A DNA stretch of 64,000 nucleotides, from positions 51,030,274 to 51,094,273 of the forward strand of contig OX328127.1 in assembly GCA_946811695.1 (NCBI GenBank). The letters are read 5' to 3'. The notes under the pieces are model-generated. The model worked only from the letters and a program-made list of their open reading frames with translations. It had not been told where the DNA came from and searched no databases. This document shows, piece after piece, positions 24,814-35,955 of the stretch (position 1 is the first letter of the stretch; every line of letters starts with the position of its first letter). Source of the stretch: Gonocerus acuteangulatus (lineage: Eukaryota > Arthropoda > Insecta > Hemiptera > Coreidae). The translations under genes and the position numbers were made by a program.

Positions 24814-26684
24814 ACAATTTACATTAATTGACAACATGCATCCAATGTTCCATAAAACCATTAGGATATCAAGGAAAGCAAAATAAATTCAAACACATCC
24901 TTCAAGGCTGGGATTAGAAGCTATATCCTCCCGTTTTATTACACTTGGGATTCCTAACACTGGTGCGATCGGGCTTTATATCACTGCATTTCAAGTTTGT
25001 TTTATGTATGTTATTGTCATATAAATCGCAGAGCAGGTAAATCTACGTGGATTTAAATTCATTAAGCCACTGTCCAATACAACAGACCGCTATACGCTGC
25101 CAGCGACTTAATTTAAATATTTTTATTTTTTAGAAAAATGAAATTTTCAGGGAGCGATTTGATCCCAGATCGTCCCGTTTTATGGGACATCGCAAGTTAT
25201 GTTGTTTGAAAAAATAAACATTTGAAAAGTTTATTTTAATCTGTTCAATGGCATTCTTTTATATTACATTTTTTTTCATATCTCCTGAAACTATTTTTTT
25301 ACAATTTTCCAGTAAAAAATCATCTTAAGACTTGCCGGTGTGTTTCTAGGATTTTTCTTTTAATCAATCCGTTTTTTTTTGTTTGTTTTTTAATTTTAAA
25401 TTATTTATTTTACATTCTATATATTTTTATAGATATGTATGTATAGTTTTGTGGCGTCACTGTTCCAGATAACGGTTTTGTAATTATCACATGGAGACAA
25501 TATTTTTAATCATGATCAATTTTTTAATTATTATTTTTTCTTACTAACTTCACGATAAATCAACGGAGGAAAGTATTATATTATTTACTGGTAAATGCAA
25601 AAGCAGATCACAAAAGATCCACATTTGTCGCTGTGACTAGGGCCTAAAAGCTGTCCTGAATCTCATAAGGATAACTGAGCTTCAGCTTTAGAATAAATGA
25701 TCATCAAATGTTTATTATGGGGCAAAACCAGTTAAAAACAAAGGGCGTTGTAAATTATAAGTAGTTTGGATTAGGCGTGTTGCGATAAAGTAGCGCAAAA
25801 AACAAACATTGCTCTTTAAATCAAACTTGGCTGGAATTACTTTTATTATTCTTGTTGTGTTCCTCTATTAGTCCTTTGTGGAACTTAGCTGTGGATATTT
25901 GTACAGGGATAGAAGTAAAGCAGCGTTGGGGAGTGTTGTTTTACTCATGGACGACAAAATAAAATATCGCTGGGGAAAAACTGGTATATCTCCATTAACA
26001 AAACTTTTGGAAAAGTGAAATTTCCCCTAGATATTTTAGCCATGCTATTTAAAATTACAGTGGTTTTTCTACGCTCTATATTAGAAAATATTCCCATTTC
26101 TTAAAACAATATTTAACCATTACTACTCTCACCTATAGATGTTCAAGCTTTACTAAATAATATAAATATCTGCGAAAGACCTTTTTCAGTTATAGGTACC
26201 AGTATTCTTCTTGGCGTGTCGATATGTCAACTGTGACTATTATCATCCAGCATTATCTCGCGGGTTTATTATACTGTGTTTTTGTTTAACAGAATACGTT
26301 CCAAAAATTAAGATATATCATACTTCATATTATTATCTTTATATGTAAAATTCCTTTTTTAATTTTCAAGTATTTAAAAAAAGATATAGAGATACATTTG
26401 TGGCTATTATTTTCTTTAAAAAATTGTTGCAATATCATATATGTATTTCCTGTCAAACAAATTATTAGGATTCATTTATTAAAATATAACTGCGGTTTGG
26501 TCAAAAATCATAAATTGTTCAAGAGTGATTACTATTGGTTAACATCCTTTTTTGGTCTGATTTTTGGCTGTGGCGGCTAAAGGGGGGCCCCCAAAATGAA
26601 AATTCACAATCATTTTCGGTTGAGCAAGAAAAAGAAATTGTTTAGGCAATTTAATAGTAATAAGTTCTAAAAAATTATGTTCTT

Positions 26685-26686
<2 letters not shown>
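24809..26686. other. AT-rich DNA, no gene seen
   Basis: No gene, terminal repeat or array recognised. The plus-strand frame 26398-26580 encodes a Phe/Leu-rich peptide typical of random AT-rich DNA. Confidence 0.4.
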
Positions 26687-26721
<35 letters not shown>

Positions 26722-26910
26722 CCTCTTTTACGGCGCATCTACATCTAGGTCATTAGCGCCGACATCCAGGGTGCAGCGAGGAATTTTACCAGCGAGCCGT
26801 GGGATGATAAAATTCCTGCCGGAGGTTGGGAATCGAACCCACCATCTCCCGCTTATGAATCCAAGGCGCTAGCCATTAGACCACGGGAGACCCCTGTGTG
26901 TTCCTAATTT
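26679..26910 (-). mobile_element. Met-tRNA-like SINE, copy 3, with TSD
   Basis: This is a reverse-strand copy with head, B box, body, terminal GGCGC hairpin and A-tail (T-run from about 26687). A near-perfect 12-bp duplication flanks it: TGTTCTTAATTT (26679-26690) and TGTTCCTAATTT (26899-26910). That is the expected result of LINE-driven target-primed insertion. The tail has a CCTC interruption close to the hairpin. Confidence 0.9.
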
Positions 26911-27486
26911 ATGAAATACTTCCTTAATGATTTCCAGGTTATAAAAATTTGATTCTACACCCCCAGGCTCGGCCGTAAGCCCATATTAAATTAGCCCCCC
27001 TCCCAGAAATGTTTGTCTAGAGCCGCTTATGATTTTCGGCCTCTCTCGTCCGAGTAAGGAGTGCAAATTTAAACACCAAAGTTCGAAGTCATATTTCTTA
27101 CTAAATATAAAAATGAAAACAAATCTCCATTATGCAAAAAAAAAAAAAAAAAAAAAAATCATAAATATAGCAAACGTTTTTGCAATTGAAAAATGAAAGT
27201 ACTAACTTAGATGCACCAAATTAAATGTAAATTAACAAAACATTTGCATCAATCTTACCTATTAGAGTACCTATGTGAATTAGTTGGTTTAGAGTTATAC
27301 ATTATTTTCTGCTGAAGGGTAATAAATTTATTGATATGTCCAAACCTCGTTTAAAGGGAGTGAAGCCTTTAAAGAAAATTAATAAAAATATTTTTTACTG
27401 ATATCTCTTATATTTTTCTGATATATCTTGTTTTAATGTTTAAATAAATAAAATACCCCAAATTACCATTGGAATTGGTTCTGTAC

Positions 27487-27645
27487 CTTGGTATGCGCGT
27501 CACAGACGCACGTGAGGTTCATCCCTATGCTGCACCTGCATATAGTCAGCTCGCAGATACTCTTGATTTGCTGATACTGAGGCGAGACAGCTAGTACCGA
27601 AACGGCTGCAGCGAAAGCTGCCCACCAAAGGAGGAGCTCCTTCAT
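27487..27645 (-). CDS. Candidate first exon, secreted Cys-rich (LRR N-cap-like) protein
   Basis: The exon encodes 53 codons on the minus strand. Residues 1-20 form a signal peptide (MKELLL, WW, then an Ala/Val-rich core AAFAAAVSVLAV) with likely cleavage after AVS or the next residues. Cysteines follow at 31, 36, 38, 46 and 48 (CELTICRC then LTCVCD). That spacing resembles the C-x(3)-C-x-C-x(6-8)-C N-terminal cap of extracellular leucine-rich-repeat proteins. The start has A at -3 (CACGATG). The frame reaches CCAAG|GTACAG at the end, a usable donor in phase 0. The local sequence is GC-rich compared with its surroundings, and a pyrimidine/purine-skewed G-rich region lies just upstream (27650-27735). 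Later exons were not found. The family assignment is an inference. Confidence 0.5.
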
Positions 27646-27790
27646 CGTGGTCTACTCGCCCCCATTACTGCCGACAGACTGGCCCCCTCCCCTCCCCTTT
27701 CATATCGACCCAGGGAGGGGTTGAGGGAGGGGGTAATACAGTTTCAATATCCCACAGATCTCCTTGATAGACGGAATTGCCTGCTTGCTT
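27646..27790 (-). promoter_or_regulatory. Probable 5' UTR/promoter-proximal region
   Basis: Immediately upstream of the candidate start codon the sequence changes to an unusually GC-rich, strand-asymmetric composition. The plus strand shows CCCCCTCCCCTCCCC near 27680-27700 and GGGAGGGG near 27711-27733. This stands out from the AT-rich surroundings and would fit a 5' UTR or core promoter. No TATA box or initiator could be assigned confidently. Confidence 0.3.
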
Positions 27791-28072
27791 GATCGGATCA
27801 GGGAAGACCTGTTGTCCTTAATGGCATCACAACATTAAATAATTTAAGCTATTCATAAATTGTTTTATAAAACCATTATTATTTGAAAAACCAAGACATT
27901 TTTCGATAGGTGGTCGGTTCTCCTCTATAGGGTGTATTGAGAAAATCTGAGAACCTTTTTCTGCTTTGGATCGATCTTATCATTGGAGATCTGGCAAAAA
28001 TGTTCTACTTAATGTTTTATGGGGTTCTGGATCTGTCATCGCTGGATTAAGCAGAAAATTTGTACCTAATGT

Positions 28073-28205
28073 GTTCTGGATATGGTTTTGTCGATGGGTT
28101 GATAACCGCCTTTACGTTCCAAGATGAAGCACTGATGACGCCGGCAGAAACATCTACACCTGATGACGCCGGTTATGCCCAAATCTACACGCTCGTATCC
28201 AGAAT
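28073..28205. ncRNA. Tandem hammerhead-like ribozyme motifs (degenerate)
   Basis: Two adjacent units of about 28-32 bp each start CTGATGACGCCGG (28132 and 28160) and end ATCTACAC. Unit 1 has CTGATGA, a GCCGGC self-complement and then GAAAC-ATC. Unit 2 has CTGATGA, GCCGG-TTAT-GCC and CAAATC. CUGANGA, stem II, GAAAC is the core of type I hammerhead ribozymes, which occur in tandem in Penelope-like retroelements. Outer words TTCTGGATA (about 28075) and TATCCAGAA (about 28194) are complementary and could close the structure. Stem II lost its loop in unit 1 and GAAA is changed in unit 2, so neither looks fully active. Confidence 0.35.
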
Positions 28206-28266
28206 ACATCCGTGAAGAGTCCGCCGATGAGATTGAGAAGGTGTAGGTGATCGGGGTTAGGTCATA

Positions 28267-29699
28267 TCTATTATATAAAAATGAATCGCTAAATGTGCTG
28301 GTAAGTGCAAATCTCGAGAACAACTGAACCGATTTCCCTAATTATTTTAGAATATTCCTTGAAATACGAGGATGGTTCTTACGGAGAGAAAAATTAAAAC
28401 AATTGCCCGATAAGGTCTAAAAACAACACTTTTCGGGTCTTTTTCACTTCCTTAACGCAAACTCATTTTTAAATAAAAACATATGTTCTCAATTATAATA
28501 TTTTTAACAGTTAACGTATTTGGTTATTTGTGTATAAGCAAAAAAAAAAAAATTAAATAAATAAGAACATGTAATCACTAGGTGACATTAGAATCACATG
28601 TTAATAATGCAATTTAAATTAATTTATATTTGCATTAACGAAGTAAAAAAGACTCCACTTTTCTATATTTCCATAGAAAAGATTCGTAATAATACTTAAA
28701 GGTCAATATGAACTTTAATACCATACCATAAAGTGTTAGTGGAGGGGTTCTGGGAAGGCAAAACAATTGAGTGACATTAGTATCGTATAAATAATAATGT
28801 CAATATTTGTCAATATTTATACGATGGTAACATTACTCAAAAACAAATTGACTATGGTAAAATGTAAATTTTCTGTGGTAAAATGTCACTTGAAATGTAA
28901 ACATCTCTTTGCTGTGCATCTATAATATTACTAAGTCTAAAAGCCGCAAATTTCTATAAAATTACTAAAGTGTTGTGTGTTTGTGACTTACTAAATATAC
29001 CTCCTATAAGGCGGCGGACAAATTTATGCAGAAGAACCCGAAATGCAAAGCATCAAATTAATTATCAATCTAATCGTACTGCCCAGGAACGTGAAGATCG
29101 CAATGAACGTGAAAGAATTTGGTTAAGACAGACTCGCGAAGCGCGACATTCGACTAATAATGGTGCAAGTTTGAATCGAGCTGCTGTGAATTCATTACAG
29201 TTTCTGCAGCTGTGTTGCTATTGGACCTATGAACTCACTTTGACGATAAACAAATTCCAGGGCAGTCATTATGTGTTTGTGGTATTAATCTAGAAAACCC
29301 ATGTTTCTCGCATGGTCAATTGTATATTGCCTGTTCCCGTGTTGGAAAACCATCTGCTCTGTTTATTTACGCGTCAGATAATGAAACAAAAAATATCGTG
29401 TACCATTAAGTACTACAATAAAAGTGAAACTTAATTTAGAATAAGTAAAAATAAAATGAAATATAACAAGGAGGTATCATAATAAAAAATCTGATATCGT
29501 AATTTTGATTGTGATTTTTTAGTGACTATTAAAAGAATTTTAGTGTTTTATAATTTTTATTTTTTGACATAATTTAATTGTCGACTTATTTTTTTTTTTA
29601 TCTTACTAGCTGTCCGGGTGTCCCAAATAGCAGAATAAGTATTAAAAAAAAATTAAAGAATTGACTGTTAGGCGGTACGAAGTTCGCCGAGTCAGCTAG
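28267..29699 (+). mobile_element. Helitron (deletion derivative) with both termini
   Basis: It begins TCTATTATATAAAAATGAAT after A (28266) and ends GCGGTACGAAGTTCGCCGAG then TCAG and CTAG (29696-29699) before T. The hairpin-like GGCG...CGCC lies about 10 bases before CTAG, as in Helitron 3' ends. At 1,433 bp it is far shorter than an autonomous copy of 5 kb or more. It retains pieces of the replication protein joined by an internal deletion. A second, reversed end-like CTAGCTGTCCGGGTGTCCC at 29606 suggests a fragment of another Helitron inside. Confidence 0.85.
28972..29409 (+). pseudogene. Fused Helitron RepHel remnant
   Basis: The first part (residues 13-74 of the frame 28970-29293) is an Arg-rich stretch, RRRTNLCRRTRNAKHQ then RERIWLRQTREARH, of the kind found at the N-terminal side of arthropod Helitron proteins. 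It is followed almost at once by the helicase C-terminus: LTINKFQG (Pif1 motif near the end), then after a frameshift near 29267 CGINLENPCFSHGQLYIACS, RVGKPSALFIYA and a stop at 29407-29409. The Rep (HUH) endonuclease and most helicase motifs are deleted. The S-R-V segment corresponds to motif VI of Pif1-type helicases. Confidence 0.75.
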
Positions 29700-29985
29700 T
29701 GTTGAATAAAGTTACATTTTATTCAACATATCGAGCTAGTATTTCTAAAGTGACACAACTCAAGATAAACTTCAACTGAAAATTTGTCAGTCTTACCTAT
29801 GCAGGTAGGGGGCTTAGAATTAAGACACGAAGGGTGACACAAGTGCTCTTTGGTTTAAAATGTCTGAATCTAGGTGCATACAGTTTTGATGGTTGATGAG
29901 ATATTTACCATGTCTTTCATAGTCATAACTATGACGGTGTGAATAAAACCGATTTTTGAGTTGTGTGACTTTAAAAATACTAGTG
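29700..29985. other. AT-rich DNA, no gene seen
   Basis: The immediate flank of the Helitron repeats a TTGAATAAAGTTACATTTTA word. No gene or other element recognised. Confidence 0.4.
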
Positions 29986-29986
29986 T

Positions 29987-30252
29987 GATATCGTCGATAC
30001 AAATGCAAAGTATCGAATGTGAAAATCACCAAATTCCCGAGTGAAAAAACTTTTATGCTTTACTTTTCTTTTAGACAGCCAAATAGTTGGCAGATTAGAC
30101 CATTTGGCAGTGGTTAGTTTATCCTTTCACTGATTGGGCTTAGATTTGAGAGTTTACCGTCCATCAGTCCGACAGCAATCTGTAAAGATTGAACATGAAA
30201 AATGCATTTGAGTATCACATTCGATACTCTGCATTTGTATCGACGATATGTC
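29987..30252. mobile_element. Small MITE with about 40-bp inverted ends
   Basis: The left arm GATATCGTCGATACAAATGC plus AAAGTATCGAATGTGA (29987-30022) is complementary to the right arm TCACATTCGATACTCTGCAT plus TTGTATCGACGATATG (30217-30252). The spacer of about 190 bp is non-coding. The arms differ at one or two positions. No confident TSD was seen. Confidence 0.75.
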
Positions 30253-30600
30253 CAAACCACGATCATCCACACCTCATATTCAGATTACCTTAAAAAAATA
30301 AGCAACATGGACCTTGGAATCTACGAGAGTGATTACAAATTCGTACACTCCGATCTACATCAAAGACGTATAATTTGAAACACACATTGATGTTCATCTA
30401 ACACACAACGCATCTAAGCGAAATGCGTGACAAAATGTTCATAATTTATCTACGAATAAGGAAAATCTTTATAACCCGACAGGAGTGGGGGGAGGGTGAA
30501 AAAAAAGGTTTTGATATTTCAGTCTGTTTCTCACGTCAAGATACCCATGTAATATGTATCCTTTAGCCTTTATCCACAAAACTTTTAGGTGACATTTGGT

Positions 30601-30657
30601 GACCAGATTGTCTCCCAATGACCAGATTGTCCTCCAATGACCAGATTGTCTACCAAT
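30601..30657. repeat. 19-bp tandem repeat, three units
   Basis: Three perfectly spaced 19-bp units read GACCAGATTGTCTCCCAAT, GACCAGATTGTCCTCCAAT and GACCAGATTGTCTACCAAT. A partial unit (GGTGAC) precedes them. No function is evident. Confidence 0.95.
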
Positions 30658-31929
30658 GAGACGGAAATTACCTAACATCCTTCAGTGATGGAAAAAAGTA
30701 TTTGCACATCATGTTTTTATAAATCAATGAGTTCAAGAAAACAAAACTTCACTTTTTTCCAAAAATAAAAAGTACATTTATTAAAAGCTGAAAACGACCT
30801 TTTATAAAAAATACTTCATAACTAAACGAAAAAAATAAAAATTAAAACAATATTTTGTTTGTGTGTATAGATAGATAAATGTATGGATACATATTAACGG
30901 TTGTCATCTTTGTTGCCTAGTAAGCTTGATCAATGAATTCGAGTAATTTTTCAAATATTCTGTCAAGAATGTTACCTTAATTGCTACATATATTTTCAAT
31001 AATAATTCTAAAAATCCAAATATTCTATCTGAGGAGAATCTAACGAAACATAATGAATTTTAGGATTTATATGCGTTAAAACATTAGTAATAATAGGTAG
31101 TAACGTACAGGTAGAGTTATTTCAAACATATTACATATTCGAATACCTCTGACATTTGGTGTGATCAATACAAATTATCTAGAAATAAATGTTCTATCTT
31201 TCTAGTTCTATTTTTAGATCCTTTGTGCTTTGATCTTTAGATTGTTGAATATTTGATATGCATTACATTTATTTTTAGCTCAGTTCAGTATTGAATATTT
31301 GAACACATTGAATGTTAACAATTTTCTTGATATAGATCGAGGAATTTTAGTAAATAACTTAAAACTAATTGCAACCAATTGTACCCTCTTCAGAATTAAA
31401 ATCGGAGGTTTTTAATGATGTATTGTTATTTTCTTAATGGACAAAAAAGACCTGTCTTGAATGTCTCGAAAACTATTGAAACCCCGAGTTAATTTGGATG
31501 TGAGCTATCGAAATAACTAAACGCAGCCTAATGCATTTTCATTGAAGGCAAATTGTGAATTTTTATTCTAAGATTTCCAAATGGCACAATAGATAATTCT
31601 TATACGGAAACACGCTAAGATGATAGAGTTTCATCATTTTCTCCTTCTACCTAGAAGTGGGTCAACAGTTCACTAATGGGAGATTTTTTGTTGATGTATC
31701 CAAGCAGAAGAAGTTATTAATGGCCATGTGTTAAGCACTTGTGTTGCCGTACGTTGCTCCTCTTACTCGGATAACTTCAAAATCTCTTATGTTAAACCCA
31801 ACTGTTACGTACACACCAAGCAAGAATATTTCAGTTTCATCAAATACGCACATAATTACAATATTCCGCAACGCAGGAACTGCATAACTAATCACATTTC
31901 TCAGTGTAGACTGCATTTGCTTAAAATAG

Positions 31930-31930
<1 letters not shown>
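30658..31930. other. AT-rich DNA, no gene seen
   Basis: No recognised gene or element. The sequence is AT-rich with dispersed A-runs up to the (TA)n at 31932. Confidence 0.4.
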
Positions 31931-31931
<1 letters not shown>

Positions 31932-31991
<60 letters not shown>

Positions 31992-32020
31992 TGGCTTTAA
32001 TGACCTGAAAGGTTGACACG
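31932..32020 (+). repeat. (TA)28 followed by SINE-type terminal hairpin
   Basis: (TA)n runs 31932-31987. It is followed by GGCTTTAATGACCTGAAAGG and TTGACACGCC (about 31991-32020), which matches the terminal hairpin of other SINEs here (compare the reversed copy at 38760-38800). It is likely the 3' end of a decayed SINE. Confidence 0.6.
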
Positions 32021-32112
32021 CCTTAAACCCACCAAAAAGAAGATAACCTTTATAAATAAAACAAAAACATTAATAGTTTTACACTTTTACGTCTGTAACG
32101 AGCAGCTGTGTC

Positions 32113-32355
32113 AATTACTAATTTCCTTCCAGATTTTTATGTATGCGTGTTATTACACTACTTAATAAATACACAAAATCTTCACGTTTTCGTCCATATA
32201 ATAAAAGCGTCCTCATTTAAAAAGAGAATAGCCTACAATAATAAAGCAAGAGCTCGCACGGATACAGCTGGTAAGTGCGCCTGGTGGTAGCCTTAGCTAC
32301 TTACGTTTGGCGGCTTATTTCAATTTTAACATAATACAAAGTAACCCCTCCTCTT
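32113..32355 (+). repeat. Dispersed repeat Y, copy 1
   Basis: This aligns, with indels, to 43547-43800 in the same orientation. Shared words include ACTTAATRAACACAC, ATAATAAAARYG, TACAGCTG, CCTTAG, and an end with TTTAAYATAATAC followed by GTAAMCC. It is non-coding as far as can be seen and the family is unknown. Confidence 0.5.
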
Positions 32356-32559
32356 CGATTTAGTTTAATTTACTACACATATTTTTTTTTATATTCCCAC
32401 AACACCGAGTTTCGTTACAGTAAAAGGAAATTACACCCGGTTTGACCAAAATTGACTGACTTTGCTGGTTAAAGAGCACATATACTAGGTAAACGCTCGT
32501 TTCGTGGGGAATAGCCAAAAACTATGGCGGGTATCTGTTAACGAAGTTTCTGTTTTGAG

Positions 32560-32690
32560 ATTATAAGAAATGTTTCGAAAATCCTTCCATGAGTGCAACC
32601 TCAATAGCTACAATCCTCCGGAAAGTGCTAAAAGGATGCATCCGGCTGATTCCAGTGGATTAAAAAGTAGCTCAAGTTCTCCAATTAAAT
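32560..32690 (+). repeat. Dispersed repeat Z, copy 1
   Basis: It matches 46540-46650 in the same orientation. Both have GATGTTTC or AATGTTTCGAAAAT, CTTCCAAGAGTGCA or CTTCCATGAGTGCA, CTCAATAGCTACA and GAAAGTGC. No termini found. Confidence 0.5.
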
Positions 32691-33570
32691 ATTTCTTTAT
32701 TTACCAATAATTTCGAGGAACAACGCATCATGTTGTCGAAATACTCGAGCCTTTGCATTTTCCTCAGTTGCGACTGCCGAAAGGGATTAGTGGAGGGCAC
32801 GAATGGAAGAATACTGTACCTCAAATGATCTTGAGAAATAAATAAATATTTTATTCTTGAAATTGACTTATTTTTTCACTCTTTAGAATTATATACATTT
32901 TATATATCAAAATTATAGTTTTATAGAAAATGTTAATCATAATTCAAGAGGGATTTAACATTTTCGTTATTGACTCATTGTTTTAAAATGATAATTATTC
33001 ATTATGTAACACGTTTTTTAAAGTGCTGCCTAATATCTTATTTAATGGTTTTCTTTCTTGATTACTCTGTATTTTACATAGTAGCTTCCCATGACATAAA
33101 ATATTATCTTGTTACTTTATTATATTATAAGATTGTGAACTTTTTCATATTTCAATACACTGTCCTTCAATATTCATTATACTCTACATGTTCCATGCCC
33201 CAATGATGCTTCTTCAGAAGTAGTGCCTCTAGGGATTAACAGCCTCAACCTACGAGTACCTTCTGCAGGCAGGACCCCGTTTAAATTTATAAGAGTAATC
33301 ATGGCTGCTGAAGATCAGCTGTTTATTATCGGAACTATCTATTATAAACAGGTGATCCGATTAATTTTATCAGTTTAGAAGGGGCCGTTCCTGCACAAGA
33401 TACTCTTAAGGACTGTAATTCCCTAGTTGTAATGCTGCTGATGACTATGGGACGTGTTACATGTTAAATTACCAAATAATTCAATACTGAAGAATAGTAT
33501 GTATAAATTTGTATTGACATCCTGCCATGTAATTATTTTTAATGAATCAATAAATTATCTGAGTTTTCAT
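32691..33570. other. AT-rich DNA, no gene seen
   Basis: No clear gene. A more GC-rich patch at 33185-33290 has stops in every frame I checked. This interval would be intronic if the splice structure at 33592 is real. Confidence 0.4.
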
Positions 33571-33571
33571 A

Positions 33572-33625
33572 TACATTTTTTTTTGTTTTAGGTAAGTCCT
33601 GCTTTCTCTAATATCAAAGGTAAGA
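33572..33625 (+). promoter_or_regulatory. Candidate recursive splice site with RS-exon
   Basis: A pyrimidine-rich run TTTTTTTTTGTTTTAG ends at 33591 and is followed at once by GTAAGT (33592-33597). This gives the joined 3'ss|5'ss structure, (Y)nAG|GTAAGT, of recursive splice sites in long introns. Another strong donor, CAAAG|GTAAGA, lies 28 bases further on (boundary 33619/33620), the arrangement known for RS-exons. Alternatively 33592-33619 is an ordinary 28-nt microexon. It implies a plus-strand transcript with a long intron here. Confidence 0.5.
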
Positions 33626-34215
33626 ATATCAATATGGTAGTTACTATTTATATTTTGTACTGTTTGAGCTTTGATTTTTAGGTAATTTGGGTACATAGAT
33701 TTTCATATTGCTTTTCATTTTTAAAGTACCAAAAAGTCAAATAAATTCTTGTTGATTTCAAATTGTGAAGCATTTTATATTAAGTTATGCTTTTTAGATA
33801 TCAGTCATAAGCCGTTACAACGAGTAAAAAGCAACCTTTAATATAAGATTATTTTCTTGCTCGCTATGATATGTGCATGTTTTTAATTGACGAACTATCT
33901 ACATTAAAATTAATCATTATAATGTTAATATTGTTAAGAGGGTGAAGGCATAGTTGTTGTCCTCTTTTCCAATATCCTTGGATTTCACATTGAGCTTATC
34001 ACATGCTTTGATTGATAAAACCAAGATAGATCCTTATTTCAATTTTACTAGATTCTTACTTATATTTTAGCGCGTTGTCTAATTCTCATTTTAGAGAAAT
34101 GATTGAGCTGATGAGAAATGTCTATCTTTCTTAACACATAATTCACCACATAATAACAGAAACGTTCATTCAAATGTGTATGTGAAAACACACAAATATA
34201 TATAATGGCCCGCTC
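33626..34215. other. AT-rich DNA, no gene seen
   Basis: No element recognised. A CTGATGAGAAATGTC word at 34107 lacks the stem II needed for a hammerhead ribozyme. Confidence 0.4.
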
Positions 34216-34620
34216 GCGCTTTACCATCAAAACTCCGATTTTGATGTAATTTGACACAAAAATGTTTACAGCATTCCATGAAGTGATAGGAAATGTTTAA
34301 AAATAACAGCATATAGCTACAAAGTTACTAGATGCAATTCACCCCAAAGTGGTGCATCGTTAAACAAAATAAATAAAATAAAAATAACTTGGGGTTCCCA
34401 AAATGCACTACAACTTACAAGAGAACATCCGCAAGTGACCGGAGCCGATTTTGATGAAACTTTGTCTATTTATTAAACACGTGAAAATAATCGTTACGTA
34501 TTTTTTTTTATATCGGCCCAATGGCACGTTTAAGTGGTGTAACCACCCTTTCAAAGTACACCTCAAATATTCTAACAACGAGAGTATACTGTGGTAGGGT
34601 CACCGATTTGGTCCATTATT
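34216..34620. repeat. Dispersed-repeat debris with GATTTTGATG words
   Basis: CTCCGATTTTGATGTAATTT (34232) and GAGCCGATTTTGATGAAACT (34442) recall the CGGACCATT or CCGATTTTGATGAAATTTGG word common in family T and Helitrons of this window. The copies are too degraded to assign. A T-run lies nearby at 34732-34763. Confidence 0.35.
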
Positions 34621-34729
34621 TCTGGCGATTCTGCGTCAAAAAACAATCGACACGTGTCCGAGCATTCTATCCAATACGCCTTAGGAGCTGAGAAATAAAA
34701 TAAAATACATTGTTTATCATGAAACATGC

Positions 34730-34763
<34 letters not shown>

Positions 34764-34764
<1 letters not shown>

Positions 34765-35902
34765 ATTCCTTTATGTAATTGGAATTCCCACTCTTCAGAA
34801 AGTAGACGTTGTATTTTATTATCAATTTATTCTTTTTTGTTGGAGGGTTCTCGATTTTTTTTTAATTTTTCCGCGTTTTTTGTTTGATTACGTACATTAA
34901 CAATATAAATTCAATACCTACATTTCCGTAGAAAGAACACGAGAAATCCGACGTACCAGGAAATTCATGGGAGGTAACGAGTTTTCCTGTTTCAAATATC
35001 ATTTGGTAAATTGAAGACTGTATTTGCCCAATAATATTTATTTATAACGTTATAATATATTTTAAGAAACTTTAGAGTTATAGGTAGAATCACTTTTTTA
35101 AGAATGAAATATTATTTTAACATAAAGTAAAATATTTGTTTTGTTTTTTCCTAAAATGTTTTCCTGTTATGACATTTTGACATAAAAGTCATATTATCTT
35201 GAGGGTTTACTTTTGTGTTGATCGTACACTTAGGTAGATTCAAGTGATATGTAAATTGCAAATATTTTATTTATAGGAAGGCATAAGACGTCTTCTATCC
35301 CGATGATGCAATCCGGATGTGCAATGCAAGGTTAAAAAAAATATATTCAAATTTGTTTGCATTTTTTCGTTTGCGGCCTGACATCTACAAAAATGGTCCG
35401 TATTTGATTAAATATACGTAGAATTACTTTAACATGCCTAAAACGTTTGGTCAAATTTGTCATCCAGGATAATTCACTCACGATAACCATGTTTTTTATG
35501 CGAAAAAAAATCCTAATTCACGCACTTTTGTAAATAGGCATCGAAGATTATTTCTTATTGTTCTATGCAATATTTACACCTGGAAAATTTAATGAAACCG
35601 CTGTCAAGGCGGTATCTTGACACCGTTTCTAAGATAATAGAATTTAGTGTTTGGTGCTCACGGAATGACTAGAATAATTTCCACATTTAAGCAAACTAAG
35701 ATAAATAAATTTTGGTTACTTTTGAAAAAGAGTTAACTTATAAAAAAGAGATATTACTTCAACTGACTAGAGCAGTTATAGATATGTGAAATAATCATTG
35801 AGTTAGTAGGGAGTGGAGGGAGTCTAAACGAAAAAAGTGGAAGCCTAAAATCGGCCATGCCAGTGTGACCAAGAGTGCGCGAAAAGTTGAATTTTTGAAT
35901 AT

Positions 35903-35904
<2 letters not shown>
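34764..35904. other. AT-rich DNA, no gene seen
   Basis: No gene or element recognised. The short GATGCAATCCGGATGTG at 35303-35319 weakly recalls the CAATCCGGAAGTGCC word of family T. Confidence 0.4.

Positions 35905-35954
<50 letters not shown>
35905..35954. repeat. (TA)25 microsatellite
   Basis: A perfect TA repeat. The flanks show no family T sequence. A short palindrome follows (TTTGTTTACAATC then GATTGTAAACAAAC, about 35970-36003). Confidence 0.95.

Positions 35955-35955
<1 letters not shown>

Noticed and set aside
30601..30657. CRISPR-like array
   Set aside because: The 19-bp units are directly adjacent without spacers and the sequence context is eukaryotic.
34107..34121. Hammerhead motif CTGATGAGAAATGTC
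   Set aside because: There is no stem II between CTGATGA and GAAA, and no stem I partner.
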